Positions 1 to 8,657 are shown, counted from the first letter of the stretch. The stretch: 64,000 nucleotides of DNA from Oceanospirillaceae bacterium (GCA_013373085.1 JABXIM010000057.1:1-64000), one strand, 5' to 3'. Translations and numbers: made by a program. Notes: generated by a model not told the origin, from the sequence alone.

Positions 1-107
1 CCTTCATCATGATCGGCGCCATCACCGCGGCGATGCCGGTCAACCCGGGCGACAACTTCACCGTGCATTACCAGGATCTCGGCTCGATCAGCGGCCGCTT
101 CGTCTGA
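1..107 (+). CDS. 2-keto-4-pentenoate / 2-oxo-hept-3-ene-1,7-dioate hydratase family, C-terminal end
   Basis: Only the last 34 codons are in the window; the frame is open from base 3 to a TGA at 105-107. The visible tail reads ...TAAMPVNPGDNFTVHY...GSISGRFV, which resembles the C-terminus of the HpaH/MhpD hydratase family (GD-x-F-x-V-x-Y followed by GS-[IV]-S near the end). These enzymes add water to a 2-hydroxy-alkadienoate during meta-cleavage of catechols. The GSIS-x-RFV ending looks closer to HpaH (homoprotocatechuate branch) than to MhpD, but that is a judgement from memory of the families. A 4-oxalocrotonate tautomerase follows 285 bp downstream, which fits a meta-cleavage operon. Confidence 0.7.
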   Translation, partial: FIMIGAITAAMPVNPGDNFTVHYQDLGSISGRFV

Positions 108-155
108 TGATTCATATCAGGTCAATCGCACCTGATAGGTTTTAAGGCGAAATTC

Positions 156-338
156 GTAGGATGGGTAAAGCCGCAGTGGCACCGTGCTGTCGGCGCGCTG
201 CGGATCGATTGCGGCGTAACCCATCACTGAATCCGATTTCGGTGGTGTTGATTAGACAATCGAAGATGGGTTACGCGACGCCCGGCCGACGTCAGAACCG
301 GATATCCCCTTATCCAAGCGTCGCTTCACCCATCCTAC
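156..338. repeat. Imperfect inverted-repeat element of the GTAGGATGGGT family
   Basis: The left end GTAGGATGGGTAAAG (156-170) is mirrored by CTTCACCCATCCTAC (324-338). Internal AACCCATCA and GATGGGTTACG segments suggest nested repeats. The element fills the gap between the hydratase and tautomerase genes. A related left end (GTAGGATGGGTGGAA) lies just after the LysR gene at about 23.9 kb, and a shorter internal match (GCGGCGCAACCCATCAC) lies near 61.28 kb. It looks like a dispersed non-autonomous repeat; no coding content is supported. Confidence 0.65.
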
Positions 339-392
339 TTTTCGTCTGGCTATTTTTAATCCGATAAGATACGTATTGCAGGAGAAACGGAC

Positions 393-584
393 ATGCCGAT
401 ACTGCAGGTCAATATGATGGAAGGGCGCACCGACGAGCAGAAGGAAACGCTGATTCACGAACTCACCGAAGCCTGTTATAAGGCAATCGGTGCCCCGCGC
501 GAAACGGTGCGGGTGCTGATCAACGAGATGCCGAAGCAGCACTGGGGCATCGGCGGGCAGTCGGCGAAAAAGCTGGGGCGCTGA
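393..584 (+). CDS. 4-oxalocrotonate tautomerase
   Basis: A 63-residue protein of the usual 4-OT length. It isomerises 2-hydroxymuconate-type dienols to the keto form in meta-cleavage pathways, as a small hexameric cytosolic enzyme. After removal of Met, Pro1 is the catalytic base; Arg11 (in EGRTDEQ) and Arg39 (in ETVRVLINE) are present, and position 50 is Trp where classical 4-OT has Phe. An AGGAG Shine-Dalgarno sits about 9 nt before the ATG. With the hydratase tail upstream it belongs to the same catabolic operon, now split by the inverted-repeat element. The stop is followed within 3 bp by IS66 debris, so the operon is probably truncated here. Confidence 0.93.
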   Translation: MPILQVNMMEGRTDEQKETLIHELTEACYKAIGAPRETVRVLINEMPKQHWGIGGQSAKKLGR

Positions 585-587
585 CGG

Positions 588-1211
588 GTGAACCGCCCCG
601 ACTGTGGTGGGGATATGAAGCTGATCGGAGAAGATACCTCTGAAATGCTGCATGTGGTTCCAGAGCAGTATGTCGTTATCCGGCAGGTTCGACCTAAATA
701 TAGCTGTAGTGCCTGCGATCGAATCGCCCAGGCATCTGCGCAGTAGCGTGTGATCGATAAGGGGATCGCGTCGGCGGCGCTGATCGCACAAGTGATCGTT
801 GATACATACGCTGATCATCTACCTCTCTACCGTCAGGAAGAGCGCTTCAGGCGTGCGGGTATCGATCTGGATCGCTCCACGCTGGCGGGCTGGGTGGGTC
901 GTGCCGGTGCACTATTGGAACCCCTGGTCCAGACGATCCGTAGCCATGTCATGGCAGCGGATAAGCTCCATGCCGATGACACAACGGCGCCCACGCTCAA
1001 GCCTGGGAACAATAAAACCCTGACGGGACGCTACTGGAACTATGTGCGTGATGATCGTCCCTGGGCGGGTGCTGCTGCACCGGCGGTCTGGTTCCAATAC
1101 AGCCTGACAGCCGTACTGAAACGGATCAACAATACCAAGACATCGGACGTCGAGAGCCTGCTACCCTGGAACATCAACCTCGACGGCTCACAGGTTGCTG
1201 AAGCTATCTAG
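588..1211 (+). pseudogene. IS66-family transposase remnant, internally deleted
   Basis: One reading frame carries recognisable IS66 TnpC pieces in order: the zinc-finger-like segment (DCGGDMKLIGE...SCSACDRIAQA), then ADHLPLYRQEERFRRAGIDLDRSTLAGWVG, then KLHADDTTAPTLKPG...GRYWNYVRDDRPW, then a jump to the C-terminal LTAVLKRIN...VESLLPWN. An in-frame TAG at 744-746 interrupts it. The N-terminal third and the stretch between the catalytic core and the C-terminus are missing. It cannot encode an active transposase. It marks an old insertion at the end of the meta-cleavage operon. Confidence 0.85.
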
Positions 1212-1682
1212 GGTGTAAGCAGTCAACGCTTACAGTCGGGCTGCGCCATCACGCGTTCCTTCGTCAGATCAGCGTTTGAGGAGATGGTGCACATGGCGAG
1301 ATCTTGAAGCTGCAAACAATAGGCATCTGGGCTGATCCGGTTTTGGCTGTATAACTATGCGAGAGTATAAGAACCTGTTATTGAGGATATGCCAGCCTGC
1401 TATCGTATACTGTTTTCAATAGGGCAGCTAAAGTCTCCATTTGCCATCGAAAATCGAGAAGGTAGTGTTGATGAATGATCTATTCAGAAGTGAATGTTCA
1501 TCTGATATATTCGAATTTTTAAAAAAAAGATATTTTTATTAGAAAATATTTCATTGTATTTGATGCTGTTTTCGACTTTTGAAAGCTTAGTTTTGGTGGC
1601 AGACTGTAAGCTTGCACACCTTATATTGACTGTGATTTTTGAGAGGCCATTTGCTGATGCTCATGCGCAGCAATCCCACTTG

Positions 1683-1707
1683 AGGCAGGAACTATCCTGC
1701 CTTTTTT
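1683..1707 (+). terminator. Intrinsic terminator, stem AGGCAGGA
   Basis: An 8-bp perfect stem (AGGCAGGA 1683-1690, TCCTGCCT 1695-1702) with a four-base loop, followed by a run of T. The same stem recurs at 2072-2098, about 389 bp downstream. Confidence 0.75.
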
Positions 1708-1954
1708 AATAAAAGTTAAGGCACTGTATGTGTCCACTTTTCGCCTTATTATCGGCAGTAACTCTTCATCGCATAAACTATACCGACTTAGTTAAGGCTA
1801 AACGCTTAATCTTTCGAAGCCAGTCATTGTGTGCATTTCGGGATCCAACCCTATCCCTATGCCAGCGCTTTAAGCCAGGATTTTGTGTTTTTGCCAAGCG
1901 ATCCGTATTAGTGCTCAAACTTAACACGATGTCGATTGAGAGGCGGCTAATTTC

Positions 1955-2067
1955 GTTGTATTTATTATAAATTATTGAATTATTATAGTTCTCTAGCCGT
2001 GAAGGCTGTTGTGCCAAATGAGTGATCCGAATGTCCCTGCGTCGCTGTTAACATTAGGCTCTCCTCG
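1955..2067 (+). repeat. Diverged leader-like direct repeat, copy 1
   Basis: The copy runs through an AT-rich stretch and GTTCTCTA, then GAGTGATCCGA, CCTGCG and CGCTG. The same words in the same order and spacing occur at 2382-2512. Identity is only moderate, so the copies are old. Copy 1 leads into a terminator; copy 2 leads into dctP. Confidence 0.5.
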
Positions 2068-2071
2068 GTTG

Positions 2072-2098
2072 AGGCAGGAGCCATCCTGCCTTTTTTTT
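2072..2098 (+). terminator. Intrinsic terminator, second copy of the AGGCAGGA stem
   Basis: Perfect stem AGGCAGGA (2072-2079) and TCCTGCCT (2084-2091) followed by eight T. It has the same stem as the terminator at 1683-1707 but a different loop, suggesting the two arose by duplication. It lies just after the first copy of the leader-like repeat. Confidence 0.78.
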
Positions 2099-2180
2099 AC
2101 TCGAAATTTAGGAAGCCGCTGGTCTAAGCGGGCGCTATCCATTTCTAAACATTAATTTTTCGATAGGGTCACACTTCATC

Positions 2181-2216
2181 TCGATCTCGATCTCGATCTC
2201 GATCTCGATCTCGATC
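2181..2216. repeat. Hexanucleotide tandem repeat (TCGATC)6
   Basis: Six perfect copies of TCGATC, 36 bp, in non-coding DNA between a terminator and the dctP leader. Each unit is self-complementary around GATC, so the tract contains several GATC (Dam-type) sites and can fold on itself. Such tracts may change length by slippage. Confidence 0.9.
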
Positions 2217-2381
2217 GAAAGCCTAGTCTGTAGCCAGCAGTCCTTCTACCTATTCCAAAGTTTTCCGCTACCCCTATTTCTACGTTTTGGTTTTGGGTCG
2301 TTGTGTCGGCTGCAGTATTACTCAATACGATCGAAGTTGGTGGTAGACATCATTACTATGCTTGGAGCAGAACGGCTGCTT

Positions 2382-2512
2382 TCGTATTATTTATTTCTAA
2401 CTCATTGAATCTCTTGTGTTTTTATTAGTGTTCTCTAACGGGGAATGCAGGCGTTCCGAACGAGTGATTCGAGTGATCCTGCAACGCTGATAGCATCGAA
2501 ACCTCCTCAATA
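2382..2512 (+). repeat. Diverged leader-like direct repeat, copy 2, in front of dctP
   Basis: Shares ordered blocks with 1955-2067: a TTTCGT-TATTTATT stretch, GTTCTCTA, CGAGTGATTCGA, CCTGC, CGCTG and a CTCCTC end. It finishes about 20 bp before the dctP start and so probably contains its promoter and 5' leader. No -35/-10 pair is obvious enough to mark. Confidence 0.5.
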
Positions 2513-2532
2513 ACAACAACTGGAGCTCAAAC

Positions 2533-3552
2533 ATGACACTCTTGCAGTCGGTGACTCTCACCATCAGCAGTGCCGTATTTGCAGTCGCAGTACAAGCTGC
2601 CGGGACCGTTCAGATCCAGGTGAACAACACCATGAAGCCGGGTGGTTCTGAAGAAGTCGCGGTCAAGAAGTTTGCCGAGGTGCTCGAGGCGAAGGCGCCG
2701 GGGCATTTCGTCGTACAACCGTTCCTTAGCGGCCAGCTTGGCAGCGAAAATGCGGTGCTGGAATTGCTGAATATCGGTGAAACCCAGATTTCGCTGACCG
2801 CCGCCAACTGGCGTGGACAGTATGCCCCTGAACTGGACCCAATCGCCATTCCTTTCCTGTTTCCCAGCAACGAAGCCATCGAAGCGTACATGGATACGCC
2901 GTCCGGGCAGAAGCTGATCGCGGCTGGCGCTAACAAGGGCGGACTGGTGCATCTCGGTATCCAGCATCGCGCGCCGCGACATCTGACTGCCAACCGCGCC
3001 ATCTCGAGTCCGGAGGAACTCAACGGTCTCAAATTGCGCCTTCCGGGCACGCCGGTCTGGGTCGATGTCTGGGGCGCGCTGGGTGCTCAACCGGTTGTGG
3101 TCCCGGCGCCGGAAATCTACCTGGCGATGCAGACCGGCGTCGTCGATGCGCATGAGAACACCCTGGCCTCCCCTTACAACCGCAAGCTCTACGAGGTGCA
3201 GAGCGACTTGATGATGACCAGTCACATCTATTCGCCGTGGCACTGGGTAGCCAGCAAGATGTGGTGGGATGGCCTGAGCGACCAGGATCGCGCGACCATC
3301 CAGGACGCGGTGGACGCTGCTATCGCGGCCGGTAATGCCGCCGAGACCGAAAAGGATCGTTTCTACCTTGCCGAGCTCGAGAAGAAGGGCATGCATATCG
3401 TACAGCCGGATCGCGATGCCTTTGTCGCCAAGGCGGGCCCAGCCATCAACAAGGCCCTCGAGGTGCTGGCGCCCGGTGTTGTCGACGACGTCAACAAAGC
3501 TATTGACACTGCCGGCAAGGCCGCGGGCTTAGCCCAGACAAACAACCCGTAA
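2533..3552 (+). CDS. TRAP transporter substrate-binding protein (DctP family)
   Basis: A 339-residue periplasmic binding protein for a TRAP transporter, which imports organic acids using the sodium gradient. Residues 1-22 form a signal peptide ending in VQAAG. The family pattern is visible: an early GG-x-EE-x-A-x-x-KFAE helix, LSGQLGSE, the conserved LRLPGTPVW strand with the carboxylate-binding Arg, and the MQTGVVDAHENT segment. GGAG precedes the ATG by 8 nt. The two membrane subunits follow, then a CoA-transferase and an HMG-CoA-lyase-like enzyme, so the imported compound is probably a branched hydroxy- or dicarboxylic acid. The exact ligand cannot be read from the sequence. Confidence 0.9.
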   Translation: MTLLQSVTLTISSAVFAVAVQAAGTVQIQVNNTMKPGGSEEVAVKKFAEVLEAKAPGHFVVQPFLSGQLGSENAVLELLNIGETQISLTAANWRGQYAPELDPIAIPFLFPSNEAIEAYMDTPSGQKLIAAGANKGGLVHLGIQHRAPRHLTANRAISSPEELNGLKLRLPGTPVWVDVWGALGAQPVVVPAPEIYLAMQTGVVDAHENTLASPYNRKLYEVQSDLMMTSHIYSPWHWVASKMWWDGLSDQDRATIQDAVDAAIAAGNAAETEKDRFYLAELEKKGMHIVQPDRDAFVAKAGPAINKALEVLAPGVVDDVNKAIDTAGKAAGLAQTNNP

Positions 3553-3558
3553 TATCCG

Positions 3559-3581
3559 CCGGGACGGCTGTTCCGTCCCGG
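3559..3581 (+). promoter_or_regulatory. Intercistronic hairpin between dctP and dctQ
   Basis: Inverted repeat CCGGGACGG (3559-3567) and CCGTCCCGG (3573-3581), perfect over 9 bp with a five-base loop and no T run. Stable stems after the binding-protein gene of a transporter operon commonly protect its mRNA, giving more binding protein than permease. That role is inferred. Confidence 0.6.
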
Positions 3582-3637
3582 GCGCCCGGCCTTCCGTCAT
3601 GGCGGGTTTCGGGCGCCAACTGTTACCGGTGATTCCC

Positions 3638-4162
3638 ATGCATGCAAATATTCAATCGCCTGTTTATCAGGCACCGGCGCCGAGCGCCCTAGTCACTGTC
3701 AATAATGCCATTCGCAGGCTGTCCGACATTGTGTCGGCGACGCTTTTCTTTGCCTTGCTGTCCCTGCTGTTCTACTCCGTTCTCGCCCGCAGTCTGCTGC
3801 ATCTGCCCACGCCCTGGTTGGAAGAGATCGGTAGCTTGTTGTGCGTTTACTTCGTGGCTTTTTCCGCGATAGCGGCCTGGGTGCGTAAGGCTCATATCGC
3901 TATTGAGATCGTGCCTGACCTGTTCCGCGGTGAAAACCGGGAGCGTTATCAGTTACTGCTCGATGTCATCTGCCTGATCTTTGTCCTGATGGCACTGACC
4001 GGCAGCCTGAGCATGATGTCACGCAGTGTTTCCAATCAGACTACCGTGTTGGCAATCAGCTATTCCTGGTACTACCTCGGCGTGGCGATCGCGTTTGGAG
4101 GCATTTTCATCACCACCTTCGTGCGTTTGATCGACACGGTGGTTGGCACGATCCGCAACTGA
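3638..4162 (+). CDS. TRAP transporter small permease (DctQ family)
   Basis: A membrane protein of 174 residues with four predicted hydrophobic helices (VSATLFFALLSLLFYSVLAR; IGSLLCVYFVAFSAIAAWV; a third around DVICLIFVLMALTG; a fourth around YYLGVAIAFGGIFI). The W-x-EE-x-x-x-LLCVYF motif after the first helix is typical of DctQ. I prefer the ATG at 3638, which has a weak GGTGA upstream, over an ATG at 3599 that has no ribosome binding site; the longer form would add 13 residues. It lies between DctP and DctM, as expected for a three-part TRAP system. Confidence 0.85.
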   Translation: MHANIQSPVYQAPAPSALVTVNNAIRRLSDIVSATLFFALLSLLFYSVLARSLLHLPTPWLEEIGSLLCVYFVAFSAIAAWVRKAHIAIEIVPDLFRGENRERYQLLLDVICLIFVLMALTGSLSMMSRSVSNQTTVLAISYSWYYLGVAIAFGGIFITTFVRLIDTVVGTIRN

Positions 4163-4173
4163 GGGGCTACCAG

Positions 4174-5466
4174 ATGGATCCGATCTATATCTTCGTTTTT
4201 GGCCTCTTCGTGCTGATGGGGCTGGGGCTGCCGGTGTTCGTGGCGCTGGGGCTGACCTGCATGCTGGTACTGATCGCCACGTCGACCAGCGGGAGCATTC
4301 CAGTCGAACTGCTGTCGCTTAAATTAATGTCGACACTGAGCGGTTTCCCGTTGCTGGCGATTCCGCTGTTCATACTGGCGGCCAACATTCTCAACACCGG
4401 CAGCGCGACACGTCGTATCTTCGACTTCGCCAATGTACTGGTGGGCTATATGCGCGGTGGTCTTGGTCACGCCAACGTCGTGGCGAGCATGGTCTTCGCC
4501 GGCATGTCCGGTACGGCTGCAGCCGATGCGGCGGGTCTGGGCGCGCTGGAAATCAAGGCAATGAAGGAGCGCGGCTACTGCCTCAAGTACTCGACCGGTA
4601 TAACCGCGGCCTCGAGCGTCATCGGTCCGATCATTCCGCCCAGCGTGGCGATGCTGGTCTACGGCTGGTTGGCGGATGTCAGCGTCAGCCAGCTCTTTAT
4701 CGGCGGTGTGCTGCCGGGTTTGCTGATGGCCCTGTTGCTGATGGGGATGACGGTGGCCTGGTCCTACCGTACCGAGATGCCACGCCGGGCGTTCCCGAGT
4801 TGGCAGGAGTTCTGTAACAGCTTCAAGGAAGCCTTCTTCCCGCTGCTGACGCCGGCAATCATCGCCGGCGGTATCTGGACCGGTATCTTCTCGCCGACTG
4901 AAGCCGGTGCAGTGGCCTGTGTTTACGGGCTCTTTCTCGGCTTCTGTGTCTGCCGTGATCTAAGTTTCCGCGATCTTTACGAGGTATTGCGTAAGTCCGC
5001 CGAGTTCAGCGCTGTGATCCTGCTAATCATTGCCGTTTCCGGCTTTTATGGCTGGTTGCTGTTGCGGTTGCAGATTCCTCAGCAACTTGCTGGCTACTTG
5101 GTGGGGCTGGAACTGCCCGGAATGGCGCTGATTCTGCTGATGATGCTGTTCTTCCTGTTGGTTGGCTGCTTTATGTCGGTGATCGAAAGTGTGCTGATCC
5201 TAACACCGATCCTGGCGCCGGCACTTCTGACGCTTGGGGTGGATCCACTATTTTTTGGCGTCTTCATGATCGTAACGCTGTCAGCGGGCGTGATCACGCC
5301 GCCGTTCGGCACAGTGTTGTTCGTGATGGTGCCGATTACCGGCATGAGTTTCCAACAGGTCGTTAAAGCCGTGTTGCCATTCTTTATTCCGATTTTGGTC
5401 ACCATTCTGCTAATGGCGATATTCCCCGGTATCGTGACGGCATTGCCAGGACTTATTTTCGGATAA
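4174..5466 (+). CDS. TRAP transporter large permease (DctM family)
   Basis: A 430-residue, very hydrophobic protein of normal DctM length. Family marks include PLFILAANILN, the GGLGHANVVASMVFAGMSGTAAADAAGLG segment, SVIGPIIPPSVAMLVYG and, near the end, GVITPPFGTVLFV. It forms the sodium-coupled channel unit together with DctQ. GAGGGG precedes the ATG and only 11 bp separate it from dctQ, so the two are co-transcribed. The CoA-transferase gene follows after 113 bp. Confidence 0.92.
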   Translation: MDPIYIFVFGLFVLMGLGLPVFVALGLTCMLVLIATSTSGSIPVELLSLKLMSTLSGFPLLAIPLFILAANILNTGSATRRIFDFANVLVGYMRGGLGHANVVASMVFAGMSGTAAADAAGLGALEIKAMKERGYCLKYSTGITAASSVIGPIIPPSVAMLVYGWLADVSVSQLFIGGVLPGLLMALLLMGMTVAWSYRTEMPRRAFPSWQEFCNSFKEAFFPLLTPAIIAGGIWTGIFSPTEAGAVACVYGLFLGFCVCRDLSFRDLYEVLRKSAEFSAVILLIIAVSGFYGWLLLRLQIPQQLAGYLVGLELPGMALILLMMLFFLLVGCFMSVIESVLILTPILAPALLTLGVDPLFFGVFMIVTLSAGVITPPFGTVLFVMVPITGMSFQQVVKAVLPFFIPILVTILLMAIFPGIVTALPGLIFG

Positions 5467-5579
5467 ATACCGTTCAAGGCTTCTTTAAATTTGAATGATG
5501 AGATGCCGGATAATCAATTTAAATCCTCCGTAGTCTCGATAATATTCTTTTGAAGCATTGCAACGTTGGAGTATTTAAC

Positions 5580-6821
5580 ATGTCGAACAATCAGAACAAA
5601 AATGGGCCGCTTAAAGGGGTGAGGGTACTGGAATTGGGGCATTTCATTGCCGCGCCCTTCTGTACCCGCCTGATGGCTGACCTTGGGGCGGACGTGATCA
5701 AGGTCGAGCCGCCGGCAAAGGGCGACCCGGTGCGCCAGTGGGGCGAAATGATCGACGGCAAGTCGGTCTGGTGGTCGGTGCACGGTCGCAACAAGCGCAG
5801 CGTGACCCTGAACCTGAAGCACGAGCGCGCCCGCGAGACGGTGCTGGCGATGGTGGCCGAATGCGACATCGTGGTCGAGAACTTTCGCCCCGGCCAGCTG
5901 GAAAAATGGGGGCTGGGCCCCGACGCCCTGGGGGCCGCCAGGCCCGGGCTGGTGATGGTGCGCATTTCCGGCTACGGGCAGTCCGGTCCTTACAAGTCCA
6001 AGGCGGCATTCGGCGTGATCGGTGAGGCGATAGGGGGTATCCGTCACCTGACCGCCTATCCGGCGGGGTCTACCGCCGAGGATCTGCCGCCCATTCGTAC
6101 CGGCATAAGTTTTGGCGACAGCGTCGCCGGCCTCTACGGCGCTTTCGGAGCTATGGTTGCCCTGCACGAGCAGCGCAGCAGCGACAATCCGCAGCCGGTA
6201 CGCGTAGTCGATGTGGCGCTGACTGAATCGGTGCTGAGCCTGCTGGAAGGCTGTATTCCGGAGTATTCGGCGCTCGGCAAGATTCGCCAGCCGAGCGGTT
6301 CGACGCTGCCGACCAACGCGCCATCCAACGCCTATCGCTGCGCCGATGGCGCCTGGGTACTGATTGCAGCGAACTCGGACCCGCTGTTCAATAAATTGTG
6401 CACCACTATGGACCGCACCGAGCTGCTGGATAACCCGGACTACCGCGACAACCCTTCCCGTGTCGCCAATGCGGTACGGCTGGATGCCGAGATCAGCGCC
6501 TGGACTGCTGGTCTAGCATCGGACGAAGTCAGCCGTCTGATGGAAAAGGCGGACATTCCCTCGACCAAGATTTACACCATCGAGGACTGCATCCGCGACC
6601 CCCAGTTCCTGGCGCGCGAGATGGTGCGCGAAGTCGAGGATCCGCGTTTTGGCAGGCTGCTGCACCCGGGCGTGGTACCTGCCTTCGGCAGTGGCACGGC
6701 GGCTGGAGGCATTTTCTGGACCGGCCCCGAGGTCGGCGAACACAACGACAACATCTACTGTGAGCTGCTCGGCAAGAGCCAATCCGAACTGGCTGCAATG
6801 AAGAAGGAGGGGCTGGTATGA
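5580..6821 (+). CDS. CaiB/BaiF-type (class III) CoA-transferase
   Basis: A 413-residue enzyme that moves CoA between carboxylic acids. The family N-terminus GPLKGVRVLELGHFIAAPFCTRLMADLGADVIKVEPP is clear, and the Asp in RTGISFGDSVAGLYG matches the conserved catalytic aspartate. I start at ATG 5580, which has GGAG nine bases upstream; an in-frame ATG at 5550 lacks one. Its stop overlaps the start of the next gene by 4 bp (ATGA), so the two are translationally coupled. In context it probably activates the acid brought in by the TRAP transporter, giving the acyl-CoA split by the next enzyme. Confidence 0.9.
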   Translation: MSNNQNKNGPLKGVRVLELGHFIAAPFCTRLMADLGADVIKVEPPAKGDPVRQWGEMIDGKSVWWSVHGRNKRSVTLNLKHERARETVLAMVAECDIVVENFRPGQLEKWGLGPDALGAARPGLVMVRISGYGQSGPYKSKAAFGVIGEAIGGIRHLTAYPAGSTAEDLPPIRTGISFGDSVAGLYGAFGAMVALHEQRSSDNPQPVRVVDVALTESVLSLLEGCIPEYSALGKIRQPSGSTLPTNAPSNAYRCADGAWVLIAANSDPLFNKLCTTMDRTELLDNPDYRDNPSRVANAVRLDAEISAWTAGLASDEVSRLMEKADIPSTKIYTIEDCIRDPQFLAREMVREVEDPRFGRLLHPGVVPAFGSGTAAGGIFWTGPEVGEHNDNIYCELLGKSQSELAAMKKEGLV

Positions 6822-7726
6822 AGTCCGTAACTTTAGTTGATGTCTCACCGCGCGACGGCTTTCAGCCGATCAAACCCTGGATCAGCACCGAGGACAAGCT
6901 GGAGGTGATCCGCGGCTTGGTGCGGGCCGGCTTCAGCCGTGTCGAGGCGGGCGCCTTCGTCAGCCCGCGGGCGGTACCGCAGATGAAGGACGCCGTCGAT
7001 ATCTGGCAGGAGGTGCGGGACCATAAGGATGTGCGTTTTTCCTTCCTGGTGCCCAACGCAAAGGGCTTCGAGCTGGCGGTTGCTGCCGGCGTGCGGGAAG
7101 TGGTTTACGTAGTGTCGGTCTCGGAGGCCCACAACCAGGCCAATGTACACCGTTCGGTCGAGGACTCGCTGGCGGAACTCAGTCGCATGATAGAGCTGTA
7201 CGGTGGCAGTGGCGTGGGCTTACGGGTCAACCTTGCGACCTGCTTTGACTGCCCCTTCGATGGCCGGGTGCCGGAAGAGGCGGTATATCGAGCCGTCGAA
7301 ACAATCCTAGCGACCGGCGCACAACCGGAGTTCGGTATCTGTGATACCACCGGCCGGGCCATGCCTGATCATGTCGAGAGTCTGTGCAGAGGCCTGATCG
7401 AGCGCTTCGGCACGGAGCGGGCCGGCTGGGCTTTTCACGGGCACGACACCTATGGGCTCGGTGTCTCCAACGCGCTGGCGGCGTACCGCGCCGGCGTCCA
7501 CGTATTCGATGTCGCCGCGGCGGGCCTTGGCGGCTGCCCCTTCGCACCCGGGGCAACCGGCAACACCGCTGCGGAGGACATCGTCTTTACCTTCGAGAAC
7601 ATGGGTATCGACACCGGCGTCGAACTGAGCAAGCTGCTGGCGGTTGCCGATCGCGCCGCATCGCTCGAGGGTGCCTGCAGCGGGGGGCATATTCGTTCGC
7701 TGCCACGGGCGCGTATTTTGGCATAA
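6818..7726 (+). CDS. Hydroxymethylglutaryl-CoA lyase-like enzyme
   Basis: A 302-residue TIM-barrel lyase of the HMGL/DRE-metallolyase group, which cleaves 3-hydroxy-3-methylacyl-CoAs into acetyl-CoA and a keto acid. The start reads VTLVDVSPRDGFQ, with the metal-binding Arg-Asp. AFHGHDTYGLG supplies metal-binding His, and GLGGCPFAPGATGN matches the HMGL cysteine loop. An AAGGAGG site lies inside the end of the CoA-transferase gene. HMG-CoA itself, citramalyl-CoA-like esters or other tertiary hydroxyacyl-CoAs are all possible substrates; the TRAP plus CoA-transferase context favours an imported branched acid. Confidence 0.85.
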   Translation: MKSVTLVDVSPRDGFQPIKPWISTEDKLEVIRGLVRAGFSRVEAGAFVSPRAVPQMKDAVDIWQEVRDHKDVRFSFLVPNAKGFELAVAAGVREVVYVVSVSEAHNQANVHRSVEDSLAELSRMIELYGGSGVGLRVNLATCFDCPFDGRVPEEAVYRAVETILATGAQPEFGICDTTGRAMPDHVESLCRGLIERFGTERAGWAFHGHDTYGLGVSNALAAYRAGVHVFDVAAAGLGGCPFAPGATGNTAAEDIVFTFENMGIDTGVELSKLLAVADRAASLEGACSGGHIRSLPRARILA

Positions 7727-7757
7727 TGAGGCGTCAACCAGCCTGAGCGTATCAACG

Positions 7758-8657
7758 ATGCATATTGATTTTGTCACCCTGCAGCTGTTCGCAACCGTCG
7801 CAGAACAGGGCAATATGGCCAAGGCTGCGGAAACTCGAAACATCGTGCCGTCGGCGGTCAGTAAGCGCATCTCGGATCTTGAGCACGCACTGCGCGTACC
7901 GCTGCTGCACCGCAAGAGCCGTGGCGTCGAGCTGACTGCGGCGGGAGAGGTGGCATACAAGTATGCTCGTAATATCCTCAGGCTGGTCGAGCGTTTCGAA
8001 GGCGAGATGAGTGAGTTCAGCGAGGGTGACAAGGGGCGTGTCCGTATTGCTGCCTGCCCCTCGTCAATCACGCAGTTCCTTCCCCAGAACTTGGCCGGCT
8101 ATATCGACGCCAACCCCTTGGTCAAGGTAGATCTGGTCGAGGAGGTGACCGATGTGATTCTCCGCATGGTACGCGATGGACTCGCCGATATTGGCGTCAC
8201 CTCAGGGCTGGTTGAAGCCGCGGAACTGGAAGTCACGCCCTATCGGCAGGACCGGTTGGCGGTCTTGGCGCCGCTGTCGCATCCGATTGCCGTTTTCGAC
8301 AGTGTCAGCTTCGAGGAAACCCTGCGATACCGTCAGGTCGGCCTGCAGCAGGGCAGTTCGATCCAGCGGCTGCTGGTGCGTAAAGCCGAGGAGCTGGGGC
8401 GCTCGATCAATTTCAGCGTGTCGGTGATGGGCTTCGATGGCGTCCGCAAGATGGTGGAAGCGGGGCTTGGTATTACGATTCTGCCAAAGGGCTCGATCGA
8501 GGCGAATGTGGATCCCGAACGCTTCAAGATTATCAACCTGAAAGATGAATGGGCCAGCCGTACGCTGGAACTGGTGGTACGCGAGCAGAAATCGTTGCCC
8601 CTTGTGGCGAGGCACTTGCTGGAACATTTAGCTCAAGCGGAGGAAAAACATGGTTAA
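7758..8657 (+). CDS. LysR-family transcriptional regulator
   Basis: A 299-residue LysR protein. Residues 1-60 hold the winged helix-turn-helix (LQLFATVAEQGNMAKAAETRNIVPSAVSKRISDLEHAL) followed by LLHRKSRGVELTAAGE, and the rest is the effector domain. ATG 7758 is chosen because the HTH begins there; longer in-frame starts lie in the end of the lyase gene. It is unusual in being co-directional with and downstream of the genes it probably controls, not divergent from them. Its last 8 bp overlap the VOC gene. It likely senses an intermediate of the TRAP/CoA-transferase/lyase pathway. Confidence 0.9.
   Translation: MHIDFVTLQLFATVAEQGNMAKAAETRNIVPSAVSKRISDLEHALRVPLLHRKSRGVELTAAGEVAYKYARNILRLVERFEGEMSEFSEGDKGRVRIAACPSSITQFLPQNLAGYIDANPLVKVDLVEEVTDVILRMVRDGLADIGVTSGLVEAAELEVTPYRQDRLAVLAPLSHPIAVFDSVSFEETLRYRQVGLQQGSSIQRLLVRKAEELGRSINFSVSVMGFDGVRKMVEAGLGITILPKGSIEANVDPERFKIINLKDEWASRTLELVVREQKSLPLVARHLLEHLAQAEEKHG

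Larger units (their letters stand above)
1212..2532. other. Non-coding interval with terminators, a hexamer repeat and a diverged duplication
   Basis: I see no credible gene here. Short open frames at 1728-1970 and 1778-2017 overlap on opposite strands and resemble nothing I know. The interval is AT-rich compared with its neighbours. It contains two intrinsic terminators with the same stem, six TCGATC hexamers, and two diverged copies of a leader-like segment, all listed separately. The last copy ends directly at the ribosome binding site of the TRAP binding-protein gene. Confidence 0.6.

Noticed and set aside
252-818. A 188-codon minus-strand frame across the tautomerase and IS66 remnant
   Set aside because: It runs antisense through two recognised features and has no supporting signals.
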